Below, piece by piece: positions 1-8,666 of a stretch of DNA of 64,000 nt. The stretch covers positions 1-64,000 of the forward strand of contig JBCBKE010000003.1 in assembly GCA_038522375.1 (NCBI GenBank), written 5' to 3'. The stretch comes from UBA5336 sp038522375. Lineage in GTDB: Bacteria > Pseudomonadota > Alphaproteobacteria > Caulobacterales > Hyphomonadaceae. The position numbers were made by a program, and so were the translations under genes. Below the pieces are notes generated by a model that saw only the letters and a program-made list of their open reading frames with translations, had not been told where the DNA came from and ran no database searches. Position 1 is the stretch's first letter; the number at the start of each line of letters is the position of its first letter.

Positions 1-2
1 AG

Positions 3-1550
3 ACGCTTTCGCTGAGCCTGAAAACCGTGGGCGTCGATCTCGATGCGGTCGCGTCGGCCCGGTTCTTTCCCCAGAACAACGAGATCGTCCACGCGCAGGC
101 GCAAACGGTGACGCGCGGCGCCGATGGGCTGACCCTCAGCATGGTTGCCGAGCCCCGCGAACCCCTGGGAGATGTCCTGTCGGGCATTATCCAGTTCACG
201 ATGGCGGATGGACGTCGCACAGGATACGCCATCAGCGCTGAGGCAGGCGCACCGCTTCCCGGCACCACGGGCACCCCCTTGGCTGGTGCTGATGCCCCGG
301 CAGGCGCCGCGCTCAGCCTGCCGATGATCATGCTTTTCGCCCTGCTGGGCGGCATGGTCCTCAACCTGATGCCCTGCGTCCTGCCAGTCCTGTCGATCAA
401 GGCAATGGGAATGGTTCAGGCCGCCGCCTCGGGTGAACGGGCCGAACTCCGCACCCACGGGATAGCCTATACGGCGGGCGTTGTTCTCTCGTTCCTGCTA
501 ATTGCGGCGGTGTTTGTCGCTCTTCGCACGGCGGGTGAGTTCGTCAGCCTCGGCTTCCAGTTGCAGTATCCGGCCGTTGTCGCGGCGCTGGCCCTTGTGA
601 TGTTTGCCATCGGTCTGTGGTTGCTCGGCGTGTTCGAGCTCGGGACATCGGTCCAGGGCGTGGGCAGTGGCCTGGCGGCAAGAGGCGGGGCGACTGGGTC
701 GTTCTTCACCGGCGTGCTGGCAGCCGTCGTTGGCGCACCTTGCGTTGGCCCGTTTCTCGGTTTCGCGCTTGGGGCCGTCCTGACCGAACCGGCCCTGATC
801 GTTCTTGCGGTATTCGCGATTGTGGGACTGGGGCTTGCGCTGCCGTTCCTGGCGTTGAGTTTCGTGCCGGGCCTTCAGAAGGCGTTGCCCAAGCCGGGGG
901 CGTGGATGGAGCGTCTGAAGCAGTTCTTTGCTTTCCCGATGTTCCTCACAGCCGTGTGGTTGCTGGCTGTGCTGGGTGACCAGGCCGGGTCCAATGCGGT
1001 AACGATGACCGTGTTCGGCGCTGTCTTGATGGGGCTTGGCATCTGGGCCCTGACCCATGCCGGTGGCCGCATCCGCCCGCTGGCGGTGGCGGTGGGGGCG
1101 GTTGCCCTGATTGCGGGACTTGTGATCCCGGTCCGTGCGGGACTTGGCGGCGTGGCGGTAGCCAGCGAGACCCGCGCCTATGCGAGCAGCGATTTCGAAA
1201 CGGTCGCCTGGTCACCCGAGGCGGTCGATGCGGCGCTGTCTGACGGCAAGGGTGTCTTCGTCGATTTCACCGCCACGTGGTGCATGATCTGCCAGGCCAA
1301 CAAGCGGACGACCTTGAACCAGACCAGCGTGCGCGAGGCCATGGATGCGGCAAACATCGTCTTCATGGTCGCTGATTTCACCAGCAAGGATGAAACAATC
1401 GCAATGGAGCTGAAAGCCCGTGGACGTCCCGGGGTGCCGATGTATCTCTTATATGGTCCGGGGCAGAGGGCGCCGAAGCTGCTGCCTGAAACCCTGACGA
1501 CTGGCCTGATGCTAAGCGAAATTGACGCAGTGTCGGGCGAGGGGCGCTAG
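3..1550 (+). CDS. DsbD/ScsB-like thiol:disulfide interchange protein, 5'-truncated by window edge
   Basis: The frame is open to the window edge, so the true start lies outside; an in-frame GTG at 27 is probably internal. Counting from that GTG, about 95 residues of periplasmic domain are followed by a DsbD-type membrane domain of roughly eight helices. This carries the family signatures NLMPCVLPV (about 113-121) and GAPCVGP. A C-terminal thioredoxin-like domain has WCMIC with Cys419 and Cys422. The family passes electrons from cytoplasmic thioredoxin through the membrane to periplasmic partners. The gene lies 73 bases upstream of a periplasmic redoxin gene on the same strand, which is its likely partner. 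Domain order fits ScsB as well as DsbD; the missing N-terminus prevents a choice. Confidence 0.85.
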   Translation, partial: TLSLSLKTVGVDLDAVASARFFPQNNEIVHAQAQTVTRGADGLTLSMVAEPREPLGDVLSGIIQFTMADGRRTGYAISAEAGAPLPGTTGTPLAGADAPAGAALSLPMIMLFALLGGMVLNLMPCVLPVLSIKAMGMVQAAASGERAELRTHGIAYTAGVVLSFLLIAAVFVALRTAGEFVSLGFQLQYPAVVAALALVMFAIGLWLLGVFELGTSVQGVGSGLAARGGATGSFFTGVLAAVVGAPCVGPFLGFALGAVLTEPALIVLAVFAIVGLGLALPFLALSFVPGLQKALPKPGAWMERLKQFFAFPMFLTAVWLLAVLGDQAGSNAVTMTVFGAVLMGLGIWALTHAGGRIRPLAVAVGAVALIAGLVIPVRAGLGGVAVASETRAYASSDFETVAWSPEAVDAALSDGKGVFVDFTATWCMICQANKRTTLNQTSVREAMDAANIVFMVADFTSKDETIAMELKARGRPGVPMYLLYGPGQRAPKLLPETLTTGLMLSEIDAVSGEGR

Positions 1551-1623
1551 GCCAACCTATGTCTGGCGCAGTGAAGGTGCGATCCCTCAGGGTAGGGCGC
1601 ACGTCAAGAGAAGGGTGAGCAGG

Positions 1624-2262
1624 ATGATGAGAGCGAAGATCGGCACCGTGGCAGGGATGACGGCAGCAGTGGTATTCACCGCCGGCTCGTTGATCGCCTT
1701 TACCGCTAACGCACAATCCCCCGTGATCAATGGGGCTGCGCCGGCGTTCACCGGGCTGACAGCGTCGGGCGAGACAATCTCCCTCAGCGATTTCGAAGGC
1801 CAACGCGTGATCCTGGAATGGACCAACCATGACTGCCCTTTCGTGGTGAAGCACTATGATGGCGAGTTGGCGAACATGCAGTCGATGCAGGCAAGTTCTG
1901 CGGACGCTGACACGGTCTGGATCTCGGTGATTTCTTCGGCCGAGGGCAAGCAGGGCCATGTGTCCCCGGCAAAAGCCCTGGAGCTGAGCGAGACACGCAA
2001 CGCCTCTCCGGCGCATATCGTGCTGGATGAGAGCGGCGAGATTGGCCGGCTGTACGAGGCGAAGACGACGCCGCACATGTTCATTATCGAACCCGATGGC
2101 GCACTGGCCTATGATGGCGCCATCGATTCCATCCCCTCGGCGCGCGTCAGCGATATTCCGAAGGCGATCAACTATGTTTCAACAGGCGTCTCGACGTTGG
2201 ATGCGGGTGGAGCCCCAGATCCGGCCAGCACCAAGCCCTACGGTTGCTCGGTCAAGTACTGA
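1624..2262 (+). CDS. exported thioredoxin-like/redoxin family protein with CPFV motif
   Basis: This is a 212-residue protein. The ATG at 1624 is preceded by an aagggtgagcagg ribosome site and opens a signal peptide ending near residue 27 (TANA). The mature part is an AhpC/TSA-type redoxin fold: APAFTGL, then LSDFEGQRVILEWTN and a reactive cysteine in DCPFVVKHY (Cys71). The usual second cysteine of a CxxC thioredoxin is absent; a further cysteine lies close to the C-terminus (GCSVKY). The family is periplasmic and redox-active, but substrates are not established. Its position directly behind the DsbD-like gene suggests that the membrane protein reduces it. A terminator follows, so the two genes probably form one transcript. 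Confidence 0.75.
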   Translation: MMRAKIGTVAGMTAAVVFTAGSLIAFTANAQSPVINGAAPAFTGLTASGETISLSDFEGQRVILEWTNHDCPFVVKHYDGELANMQSMQASSADADTVWISVISSAEGKQGHVSPAKALELSETRNASPAHIVLDESGEIGRLYEAKTTPHMFIIEPDGALAYDGAIDSIPSARVSDIPKAINYVSTGVSTLDAGGAPDPASTKPYGCSVKY

Positions 2263-2310
2263 TTGGTCCTGCCCGGTGCGGTATGAGCGCACTGGGCTTT
2301 GAAGATCGTG

Positions 2311-2347
2311 AAAGCCGCCCTTGCCGCCTAGGCCGGGCGGCTTCTTT
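2311..2347 (+). terminator. Rho-independent terminator after the redoxin gene
   Basis: A perfect nine-base stem (AAGCCGCCC pairing with GGGCGGCTT) closes a loop of about 14 bases and is followed by CTTT. It lies 49 bases after the redoxin stop codon and separates that pair from hisS. The T-tract is short, so termination may be partial. Confidence 0.6.
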
Positions 2348-2441
2348 GCATTGACCTGACAAGTGGGGCTTTGCCCTTCACAGGCGATGACGGCTCGGCT
2401 ACCGAACGCCCAGAGAATTCACCAACAAGGCTTGTGCCACC

Positions 2442-3983
2442 ATGCCAAAGCAAAAGGCTGCCGCGTCCAAGGCTTCTCCGTCCAAGGCCAGCGCTTCGTC
2501 GGACCCTGCTGCAAAGCCGGCCGGGAACAAGCACCTGGCCCGCAACCCGCGCGGGTTTCCGGACCGGCGGGAAGCAACGCTCCTGGCCGAGCAGGCCTTG
2601 GTGAGAACCGTGACCGACGTGTACAGTCAATGGGGTTTCGAGGCCCTCGAGACCGGCGCGTTCGAATACGCCGATGCGCTTGGCAAGTTCCTGCCTGACG
2701 ATGATCGACCCAATGCGGGCGTTTTCTCGTTGCTCGACGATGATGAGCAGTGGATTTCGCTTCGCTACGACCTGACCGCTCCGCTGGCCCGGTTCGCCGC
2801 AGAAAACTGGCAGGGCCTGCACAAGCCATTCCGGCGATATGCCGTCGGTCCGGTGTGGCGGAACGAAAAGCCCGGGCCGGGCCGGTTCCGCCAGTTCACC
2901 CAGTGCGATGCCGATACGGTCGGCGCGCCCGGCTTCCACGCCGACGCTGAGATGGTGGCCATGGGCGCAGCCGCCCTGAGGGCGACCGGCCTTGGGGGCG
3001 GCGATTTCGTTATTCGGGTGAATACGCGACGGCTGTTGAATGGCATCCTCGACCTCGCCGGCGTGACCGATGACGGGGCGAAACTGGATGTCCTGCGGGC
3101 CCTGGACAAGCTTGACCGCCTCGGCCTGGAAGGTGTCGAGGCCCTGTTGGGGGATGGCCGGCTCGACGAGTCCGGCGATTTTACACGGGGGGCCGGTCTC
3201 GACGCGAAGGCGCGTGGGCTATTGCTCGATTTTGCCAATGCGGGCGCCGAAAGCCGCGTGGAAACGCTGGCGAACATGGAAAAGGCCGTTTCTGGTAGCG
3301 CCGATGGCCGGGCAGGGCTCGACGAGCTATCCGAAATCGCCCGCGCGCTCGAAGCGTTGGGCACGCCCGAGGGAGACGTGACCTTCGACCCGACAATTGT
3401 ACGGGGCCTCGAATACTATACAGGGCCTGTCTACGAGGCAGAGTTCCTGCGGATGATGATTGGCGAAGATGGCCAACCTGTTCAGATCGGGTCCATTGGC
3501 GGGGGCGGCCGCTACGATGACCTGGTGGCCCGGTTCACCGGTCAGCCCGTCCCGGCGACCGGCTTTTCCATCGGGATCAGCCGTTTGATCACGGCGCTTG
3601 AAACAGCGGGAGACGCTGCGGTGTTCGATGGCCCGATCGTTGTTCTGAACATGGACAGGTCAGACCCGACCGAGGCGCTGAAACTGACCGCGCAATTGCG
3701 GGCAGCGGGGCTACGCGCTGAAGCCTATATGGGCGCGTCCGGCATGCGGCCGCAAATGAAGTATGCCGATCGGCGCCGTTCGCCTGCGGTCGTGATGGCG
3801 GGCGAGGATGAGTTGGCCAAGGGCGTCGTGACGATCAAGGATCTCGAAGCGGGCGCCCGGGAGGCGGCAGGCATCGACACCAATGAAGCTTACCGGGATG
3901 CCCGGCCCGGGCAGTTCGAGGCCAAACGGGAAGACATGGTGAGGCGGTTGCAGGCGATTGTCGGGGCTCCCGATGACGCCTGA
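2442..3983 (+). CDS. hisS: histidyl-tRNA synthetase
   Basis: This cytoplasmic enzyme of 513 residues charges tRNA-His with histidine. The first 30 or so residues are a Lys/Ala/Ser-rich low-complexity tail not needed for catalysis. The class II core follows: YDLTAPLARF, motif 2 with WRNEKPGPGRFRQF, the HisRS-specific RGLEYYTGPVYE, and GGGGRYDDL before the C-terminal anticodon-binding domain. Paralogous HisZ lacks a full set of these motifs, so the call as the true synthetase is safe. It overlaps the hisZ start by 11 bases and begins the hisS-hisZ-hisG set. This is a common alphaproteobacterial order in which the synthetase sits beside its regulatory paralogue. Confidence 0.93.
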   Translation: MPKQKAAASKASPSKASASSDPAAKPAGNKHLARNPRGFPDRREATLLAEQALVRTVTDVYSQWGFEALETGAFEYADALGKFLPDDDRPNAGVFSLLDDDEQWISLRYDLTAPLARFAAENWQGLHKPFRRYAVGPVWRNEKPGPGRFRQFTQCDADTVGAPGFHADAEMVAMGAAALRATGLGGGDFVIRVNTRRLLNGILDLAGVTDDGAKLDVLRALDKLDRLGLEGVEALLGDGRLDESGDFTRGAGLDAKARGLLLDFANAGAESRVETLANMEKAVSGSADGRAGLDELSEIARALEALGTPEGDVTFDPTIVRGLEYYTGPVYEAEFLRMMIGEDGQPVQIGSIGGGGRYDDLVARFTGQPVPATGFSIGISRLITALETAGDAAVFDGPIVVLNMDRSDPTEALKLTAQLRAAGLRAEAYMGASGMRPQMKYADRRRSPAVVMAGEDELAKGVVTIKDLEAGAREAAGIDTNEAYRDARPGQFEAKREDMVRRLQAIVGAPDDA

Positions 3984-5118
3984 CGCCCTTCGCGACCGGG
4001 CGGCTGACGTTTTTGCGCGTCTGGGTGGGGACCTTGTCGACCCCCCTACGCTGATGGACGCAACCGTGCCGCTCGATCTTTCGGGCGAGGCGGTCCGCAG
4101 CCGCCTATGCGTGTTTCCCGATGCCCGCGGCAAGGAGACCGCGCTCAGGCCCGACCTGACCCTGCCGGTGGCCCTGGCCGAAGCCGACGCCCGTCGCCAG
4201 GATAGGGTGACGGGCGAGACCATCAGACGGTACGTGGCGCGGGCGTTTCGAATGCCGGTTGCCGATGGGTTCGACACCGAGTTCACACAAGTCGGGTTCG
4301 AGCGGTATGGCGCGCCCAGCGACACCGGGACCGATACCGAGACCTTCGCCGTGGTCCTGGAAGCGGCAACTGTTGGCGCCCCGCAGCTCGGAAAGGTGAT
4401 GGTGGGTGACCTGGCCGTGTTTCCAGCCCTGATCGATGCGGTTGCCGACAGCGACACTTTGGCGGAGACATTGAAGCGCCGGTTCCGGCAGGGTGGTGGC
4501 GTTGATGCACCTGAAGGTGAAACGACAGGCCATGACGGCTCTGCGGCCATGGCCCGCGTCCTGGCCGGTGCGAGCCGGACTGACGCCGAAGCGTTGGTCG
4601 AGCAGATGCTCGCCCTGGCCGGTGTTTCGCCGGTTGGGGATCGCGGGTTCGATGAGATCGTCGAGCGACTGCTGGCGAAAGCGTCGAGCGGCACGGAGAA
4701 AGCGCTTTCCGATGCCGGACGCGCTTTGCTGAGCGAGGCGCTGGGCCTCAATGGGCCTGCGAAACCAACCGCCGAAGCCCTCGGGAAACTGGTGAAATCG
4801 GCAAAGCTGAAGGCGGTGATGCCGGTCGTCGAACGCCTCCAGGCAAGGCTTGATGAGATCGCAGCCCTGGCACCTGGCCTCGATTTGCGATTTGCGACCC
4901 GGTTCGGCCAACGGTTCAACTATTATGACGGCTTCCTGTTCGAGATTTTTGGGGAGGGTGCGCCCGAATTGGCGCCATTGGCCGCGGGCGGTCGGTATGA
5001 CCAGCTTGTGTCGGTGCTGAGCGGTGGCGCGGCAACGGTAACAGCGATTGGCGGGGTCGTGCGCCCCGATCGGATGGCCCTGGCCCAGCCGGATGCCGGA
5101 CGAGGAGGACAGCCATGA
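3973..5118 (+). CDS. hisZ: ATP phosphoribosyltransferase regulatory subunit
   Basis: A HisRS-like protein of 381 residues without the tRNA-charging role. It keeps YDGFLFEIF and AAGGRYDQL, and the early segment LRPDLTLPVA matches the class II fold, but the aminoacylation motifs are degenerate and the anticodon domain is missing. In known systems HisZ joins HisG to form the octameric first enzyme of histidine synthesis and confers histidine feedback. The ATG at 3973 lies inside the end of hisS, and the stop overlaps the hisG start as ATGA. This coupling fits production of the two subunits in fixed ratio. Confidence 0.88.
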   Translation: MTPDALRDRAADVFARLGGDLVDPPTLMDATVPLDLSGEAVRSRLCVFPDARGKETALRPDLTLPVALAEADARRQDRVTGETIRRYVARAFRMPVADGFDTEFTQVGFERYGAPSDTGTDTETFAVVLEAATVGAPQLGKVMVGDLAVFPALIDAVADSDTLAETLKRRFRQGGGVDAPEGETTGHDGSAAMARVLAGASRTDAEALVEQMLALAGVSPVGDRGFDEIVERLLAKASSGTEKALSDAGRALLSEALGLNGPAKPTAEALGKLVKSAKLKAVMPVVERLQARLDEIAALAPGLDLRFATRFGQRFNYYDGFLFEIFGEGAPELAPLAAGGRYDQLVSVLSGGAATVTAIGGVVRPDRMALAQPDAGRGGQP

Positions 5119-6059
5119 CCGCCTTCACGATTGCAATCCCGTCCAAGGGACGGCTCAAGGATAGTGCTGAACGATGGCTGGTCGATTGTGGGTTCAAGCT
5201 GAGCCAGCGGGGCGGAGAGAGGGGCTACCAGGCCGATCTTCGCGGCTTGCCCGGCGCTCAGGTCATGTTGCTGCCGGCACGGGAAATTGCCCAGGGCCTG
5301 ATCGATGGGGTGCTTCACCTGGGAATTTCCGGCGAAGACCTACTGGAGGACCTGTCGCCCCAACGGACCGCTGATGTGGCCGTCCTGAAGCGATTGGGAT
5401 TTGGGCGAGCCGACGTGGTCGTTGCCGTCCCCCAGGCCTGGCTGGATGTGAACACGATGGCCGATCTTGATGCGGCCGGCGCACTTTTCAGAAGCCGCCA
5501 TGGGCGCAGGTTTCGGGTCGCGACGAAGTACCATGCCCTCACCCGGCGATACTTTTCACGCCACGCCGTGAGCGAATACCGCCTGGTTGACAGTGCAGGC
5601 GCGACCGAGGCTGCGCCATCGGCAGGGTCCGCGGACCTGATTGTCGACATAACCTCGACGGGTGCCACCCTTGCCGCCAATCATCTCAAGGTTTTAAGCG
5701 ACGGTGTGATGTTGCGTAGTGAGGCGGTTCTGGGGGCATCCTTTCGCGCAGACTGGTCTGAGGACGCAAAGACTATACTTGCCGTTTTACTTGACGCCGT
5801 TGACGCTAGGGATCGTGCTGACGCCCTTGTGCAGATCACCGCAGGCGGCCCGATCCCCGATACCGTCGCGCAGGAAAACGCCCTATCCTTTGTGCGTGGG
5901 GCGGTGGCGTACTGCCCTGCTTCCAAAGCAAATACCATTGCCCGGGCCCTTACGACCGCGGGGCTTGCTCCGGTGAGCGTAGCGGAGGTTGCGTTCATAT
6001 ATGACGGACACAACCACGCACTTGAAAGTTTTCTAGACAAAACTATGGCGACTTGTTGA
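5115..6059 (+). CDS. hisG: ATP phosphoribosyltransferase catalytic subunit
   Basis: This enzyme catalyses the first step of histidine synthesis, joining ATP and PRPP. The N-terminal region has IAIPSKGRLKDSAERW, HLGISGEDLLED, RVATKYHALTRRYF and the PRPP-binding ADLIVDITSTGATLAANHL. At 314 residues it is about 85 residues longer than typical short HisG proteins that work with HisZ. The extra C-terminal part does not obviously match the ACT-like domain of long HisG. It starts at the ATGA overlap with hisZ and is followed by a terminator. The catalytic assignment is firm; the role of the tail is unknown. Confidence 0.92.
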   Translation: MTAFTIAIPSKGRLKDSAERWLVDCGFKLSQRGGERGYQADLRGLPGAQVMLLPAREIAQGLIDGVLHLGISGEDLLEDLSPQRTADVAVLKRLGFGRADVVVAVPQAWLDVNTMADLDAAGALFRSRHGRRFRVATKYHALTRRYFSRHAVSEYRLVDSAGATEAAPSAGSADLIVDITSTGATLAANHLKVLSDGVMLRSEAVLGASFRADWSEDAKTILAVLLDAVDARDRADALVQITAGGPIPDTVAQENALSFVRGAVAYCPASKANTIARALTTAGLAPVSVAEVAFIYDGHNHALESFLDKTMATC

Positions 6060-6125
6060 CACGTCAGGAAAGTCTCGTATTGATGGTTATGCAAGGTTTC
6101 TGGGAGGAAACGCTGCAAGCGTCTG

Positions 6126-6158
6126 AAGAGCGCGGCTGTGCGGGCCGCGCTTTTCTTT
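6126..6158 (+). terminator. Rho-independent terminator of the hisS-hisZ-hisG operon
   Basis: AGCGCGGC (6129-6136) pairs with GCCGCGCT (6144-6151) over a seven-base loop and runs into TTTTCTTTT. Flanking AAG can pair with the first Ts. It lies about 70 bases after hisG and is the clearest operon end in this part of the window. Confidence 0.85.
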
Positions 6159-6552
6159 TGCCTAATCCTGTCGGTTGAAAACTTCACCTGTTTGCAGAAA
6201 GAAGAACGCGTGACCTGTCGGGCCACGCGCAAGGATCTTATCGAAGGTTCAGTCCCGGTTCTTTGCGAGCGGATCGCTCAGGGGTGAGGTAGGGGCTTGT
6301 GAACACCGCCGCTGTGCCGGACTTACTGATTATCAATAAGGTCTTTCGTGAGCGGGTCAAGCAAAAATTATCGAAAAACGGTAATTCATGGGCAGGTGTT
6401 GCTCTGACGGGCCTTTGGTATAGAGGACTCCCATCGGGCCTTCGGGAACGGTGGACCTATTGCCAGCACTTGGTTGACTTCGGGCCTTGCAACGGCGATG
6501 CGTCAGCGCTTCGAAATATCCCAGCCGCCCCAGGGGATAGGAGGAGCATGCC
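6159..6552. other. 394-base leader between his and arg blocks, no gene seen
   Basis: No convincing coding sequence is present. The argD promoter must lie here, but no strong -35/-10 pair stands out. A small inverted repeat, ATTATCG (6367-6373) with CGGTAAT (6379-6385), is the only clear symmetry and might bind a regulator. The ribosome site AGGAGG-like (ataggaggagc) precedes argD. Confidence 0.5.
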
Positions 6553-7746
6553 ATGTCAGACCCGCGCCGCCACATCATGCCGGTGTATAACCCGCCCGAG
6601 GAGATATTCGTGCGGGGAGAGGGTGTTCGTCTCTACACGAGTGACGATGTTGCTTATCTGGACTGTATTTCCGGCATCGCTGTCAGTGCGCTGGGCCATA
6701 GTCACCCCGCAATGGTTGAAGCGTTGACAACACAGGCTGAAAAACTCTGGCACACGTCAAACATGTTCCGGGTTCCGGAGGGGGAGCTTTTCGCAGCGCG
6801 GATCTGTGAGGACACATTCGCTGACCGGGTGTTCTTCACGAATTCCGGAACTGAAGCGGTCGAATGCGCCCTGAAGGCCGCTCGAAAATACCATTGGAGC
6901 CTCGGCGACACCGACCGCTACGACATCGTGACATTCTCTGGCGCATTCCATGGTCGCTCGCTTGGGGCAATCAACGCTGGCGGCAACCCGAAATACCTCG
7001 AGGGTTTTGGACCACCGCTGCCGGGATTTACCCAGGTCGAGTTTGGCGATCACGAGGCGCTCGATGCGGCGGTAACGGCGCGAACCGCGGCGGTGTTTGT
7101 CGAACCCGTCCAGGGTGAAGGCGGTGTGCGGGCTATTCCCGAAACATGCCTGACGGCCCTGCGCCAGCTGTGCGACGCGCGAGGCGCGCTCTTGATCTAT
7201 GACGAAGTACAATGCGGCATGGGCCGGACCGGAAAACTCTTTGCCCATGAGTGGGCCCAGGACGCAGCGCCCGATATCATGTGCGTTGCGAAGGGTATCG
7301 GCGGCGGTTTTCCGCTCGGCGCGTGCCTGATGACGGAAGCCGTCGGCGAACCGATGCAGCCGGGCAGCCACGGCTCGACCTATGGTGGCAACCCCCTGGC
7401 CATGGCTGTTGGCAGCGTTGTCTGGAAGACGATTGCCAACGGAGATTTTCTGGACAAGGTCCGGCGCGTGTCCGGCACGATGGCGCAAGGTCTCAAGTCC
7501 CTGGCCGACAGCCACCCCGACCAGGTCGAAGGCGTAACAGGCAAAGGCCTCCTGACAGGCCTGCGGATGAAATCGGCGCCCAAACCCCTGCAAAACCATG
7601 CGCGGGCCAACCATCTGCTGACGGGCGTGGCGGGAAACAATGTCCTCCGCCTCGCCCCGCCCTTGATCATGACCGATGAAGACGTGCGGGAGACGGTGGG
7701 CATTCTTGATACCTGTCTCTCGGACATGGCTGCTTCAGGGTCATGA
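6553..7746 (+). CDS. argD: acetylornithine aminotransferase
   Basis: A PLP-dependent class III aminotransferase of 397 residues that makes acetylornithine in arginine synthesis; homologues often also serve succinyl-diaminopimelate. Visible signatures are NSGTEAVECALKAARKYH, the VEPVQGEGGV stretch, IYDEVQCGMGRTG, and the Schiff-base lysine in CVAKGIGGGFPLG. A strong ribosome site sits eight bases before the ATG; an ATG at 6548 is out of frame. The stop overlaps argF by four bases (ATGA), so the two are translationally coupled. Confidence 0.92.
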   Translation: MSDPRRHIMPVYNPPEEIFVRGEGVRLYTSDDVAYLDCISGIAVSALGHSHPAMVEALTTQAEKLWHTSNMFRVPEGELFAARICEDTFADRVFFTNSGTEAVECALKAARKYHWSLGDTDRYDIVTFSGAFHGRSLGAINAGGNPKYLEGFGPPLPGFTQVEFGDHEALDAAVTARTAAVFVEPVQGEGGVRAIPETCLTALRQLCDARGALLIYDEVQCGMGRTGKLFAHEWAQDAAPDIMCVAKGIGGGFPLGACLMTEAVGEPMQPGSHGSTYGGNPLAMAVGSVVWKTIANGDFLDKVRRVSGTMAQGLKSLADSHPDQVEGVTGKGLLTGLRMKSAPKPLQNHARANHLLTGVAGNNVLRLAPPLIMTDEDVRETVGILDTCLSDMAASGS

Positions 7747-8666
7747 GACACTTCATCGACCTGATTGCCATGGAGAAGGAGGACCTCAAGGCGATCCTGG
7801 CCGATGCGCACCGCATGAAAGCCGCGCGGGCCGATTGGCCCAAGGGCCGTGCCGATGCCGATGCGCCACTCGAAGGGCACACGCTCGCCATGGTGTTCGA
7901 GAAATCCTCGACCCGGACCCGTTTCAGCTTCGACATGGCCATGCGCCAGCTCGGCGGATCGTCGATTACGGCAACGGCGGCTGACATGCAGCTGGGGCGC
8001 GGCGAGACCGTCGAGGACACCGCCCGGGTCTTGTCGCGATATGTCGACGCGGTGATGCTGCGGGTCAACAATCATGGCGATCTCGATGCGTTCGCAGAGG
8101 CGGCGTCGGTGCCCGTGGTCAATGGCCTGTCGGACCGGTCCCATCCCTGCCAGATCATGGCCGACCTGATGACCCTGGAAGAGCATGGCCATGATCTCTC
8201 GAATGTTCGGGTCGCCTGGGTCGGGGACGGCAACAATGTCTGCGGCAGTTTCGTCCATGCGGCGGCGAAATTCGGGTTTGAACTGGCCATCGGGACCCCG
8301 GCCCGGTTTGCCCCAGACGAGGATGACCTGGAAATTGCAGCAGCGTTCCAGGCCCGGGTCACGTTGCACGATACGGCCGAAGAGGCGGTGGCGGGCGCCG
8401 ATGTGGTCATCGCCGATACGTTCGTGTCCATGGGCGATGAGGATGCCGGGATGCGGCTGGCAGAGCTGGATCCGTATGCTGTGACATCCGAGTTGATGGC
8501 CCTTGCAAAACCGGACGCTCATTTTCTCCATTGCCTTCCAGCCCATCGGGGTGAGGAGGTCGACGCAGACGTGATTGACGGCCCCCGATCGGTCGTGTTC
8601 GACGAAGCCGAAAACAGGCTCCATGCCCAGAAAGCGATCCTGAAATGGTGCCTCGGCAAGCTCTGA
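7743..8666 (+). CDS. argF: ornithine carbamoyltransferase
   Basis: A cytoplasmic enzyme of 307 residues that converts ornithine and carbamoyl phosphate to citrulline. The carbamoyl-phosphate loop EKSSTRTRFSFDMAM, the LSDRSHPCQIMADLMT segment, and the ornithine-side HCLPAHRGEEVD motif are all intact. It begins at the ATGA overlap with argD, and its end overlaps the start of hslO by 22 bases. The argD-argF-hslO order is known from other alphaproteobacteria, so this looks like a single operon. Confidence 0.94.
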   Translation: MRHFIDLIAMEKEDLKAILADAHRMKAARADWPKGRADADAPLEGHTLAMVFEKSSTRTRFSFDMAMRQLGGSSITATAADMQLGRGETVEDTARVLSRYVDAVMLRVNNHGDLDAFAEAASVPVVNGLSDRSHPCQIMADLMTLEEHGHDLSNVRVAWVGDGNNVCGSFVHAAAKFGFELAIGTPARFAPDEDDLEIAAAFQARVTLHDTAEEAVAGADVVIADTFVSMGDEDAGMRLAELDPYAVTSELMALAKPDAHFLHCLPAHRGEEVDADVIDGPRSVVFDEAENRLHAQKAILKWCLGKL

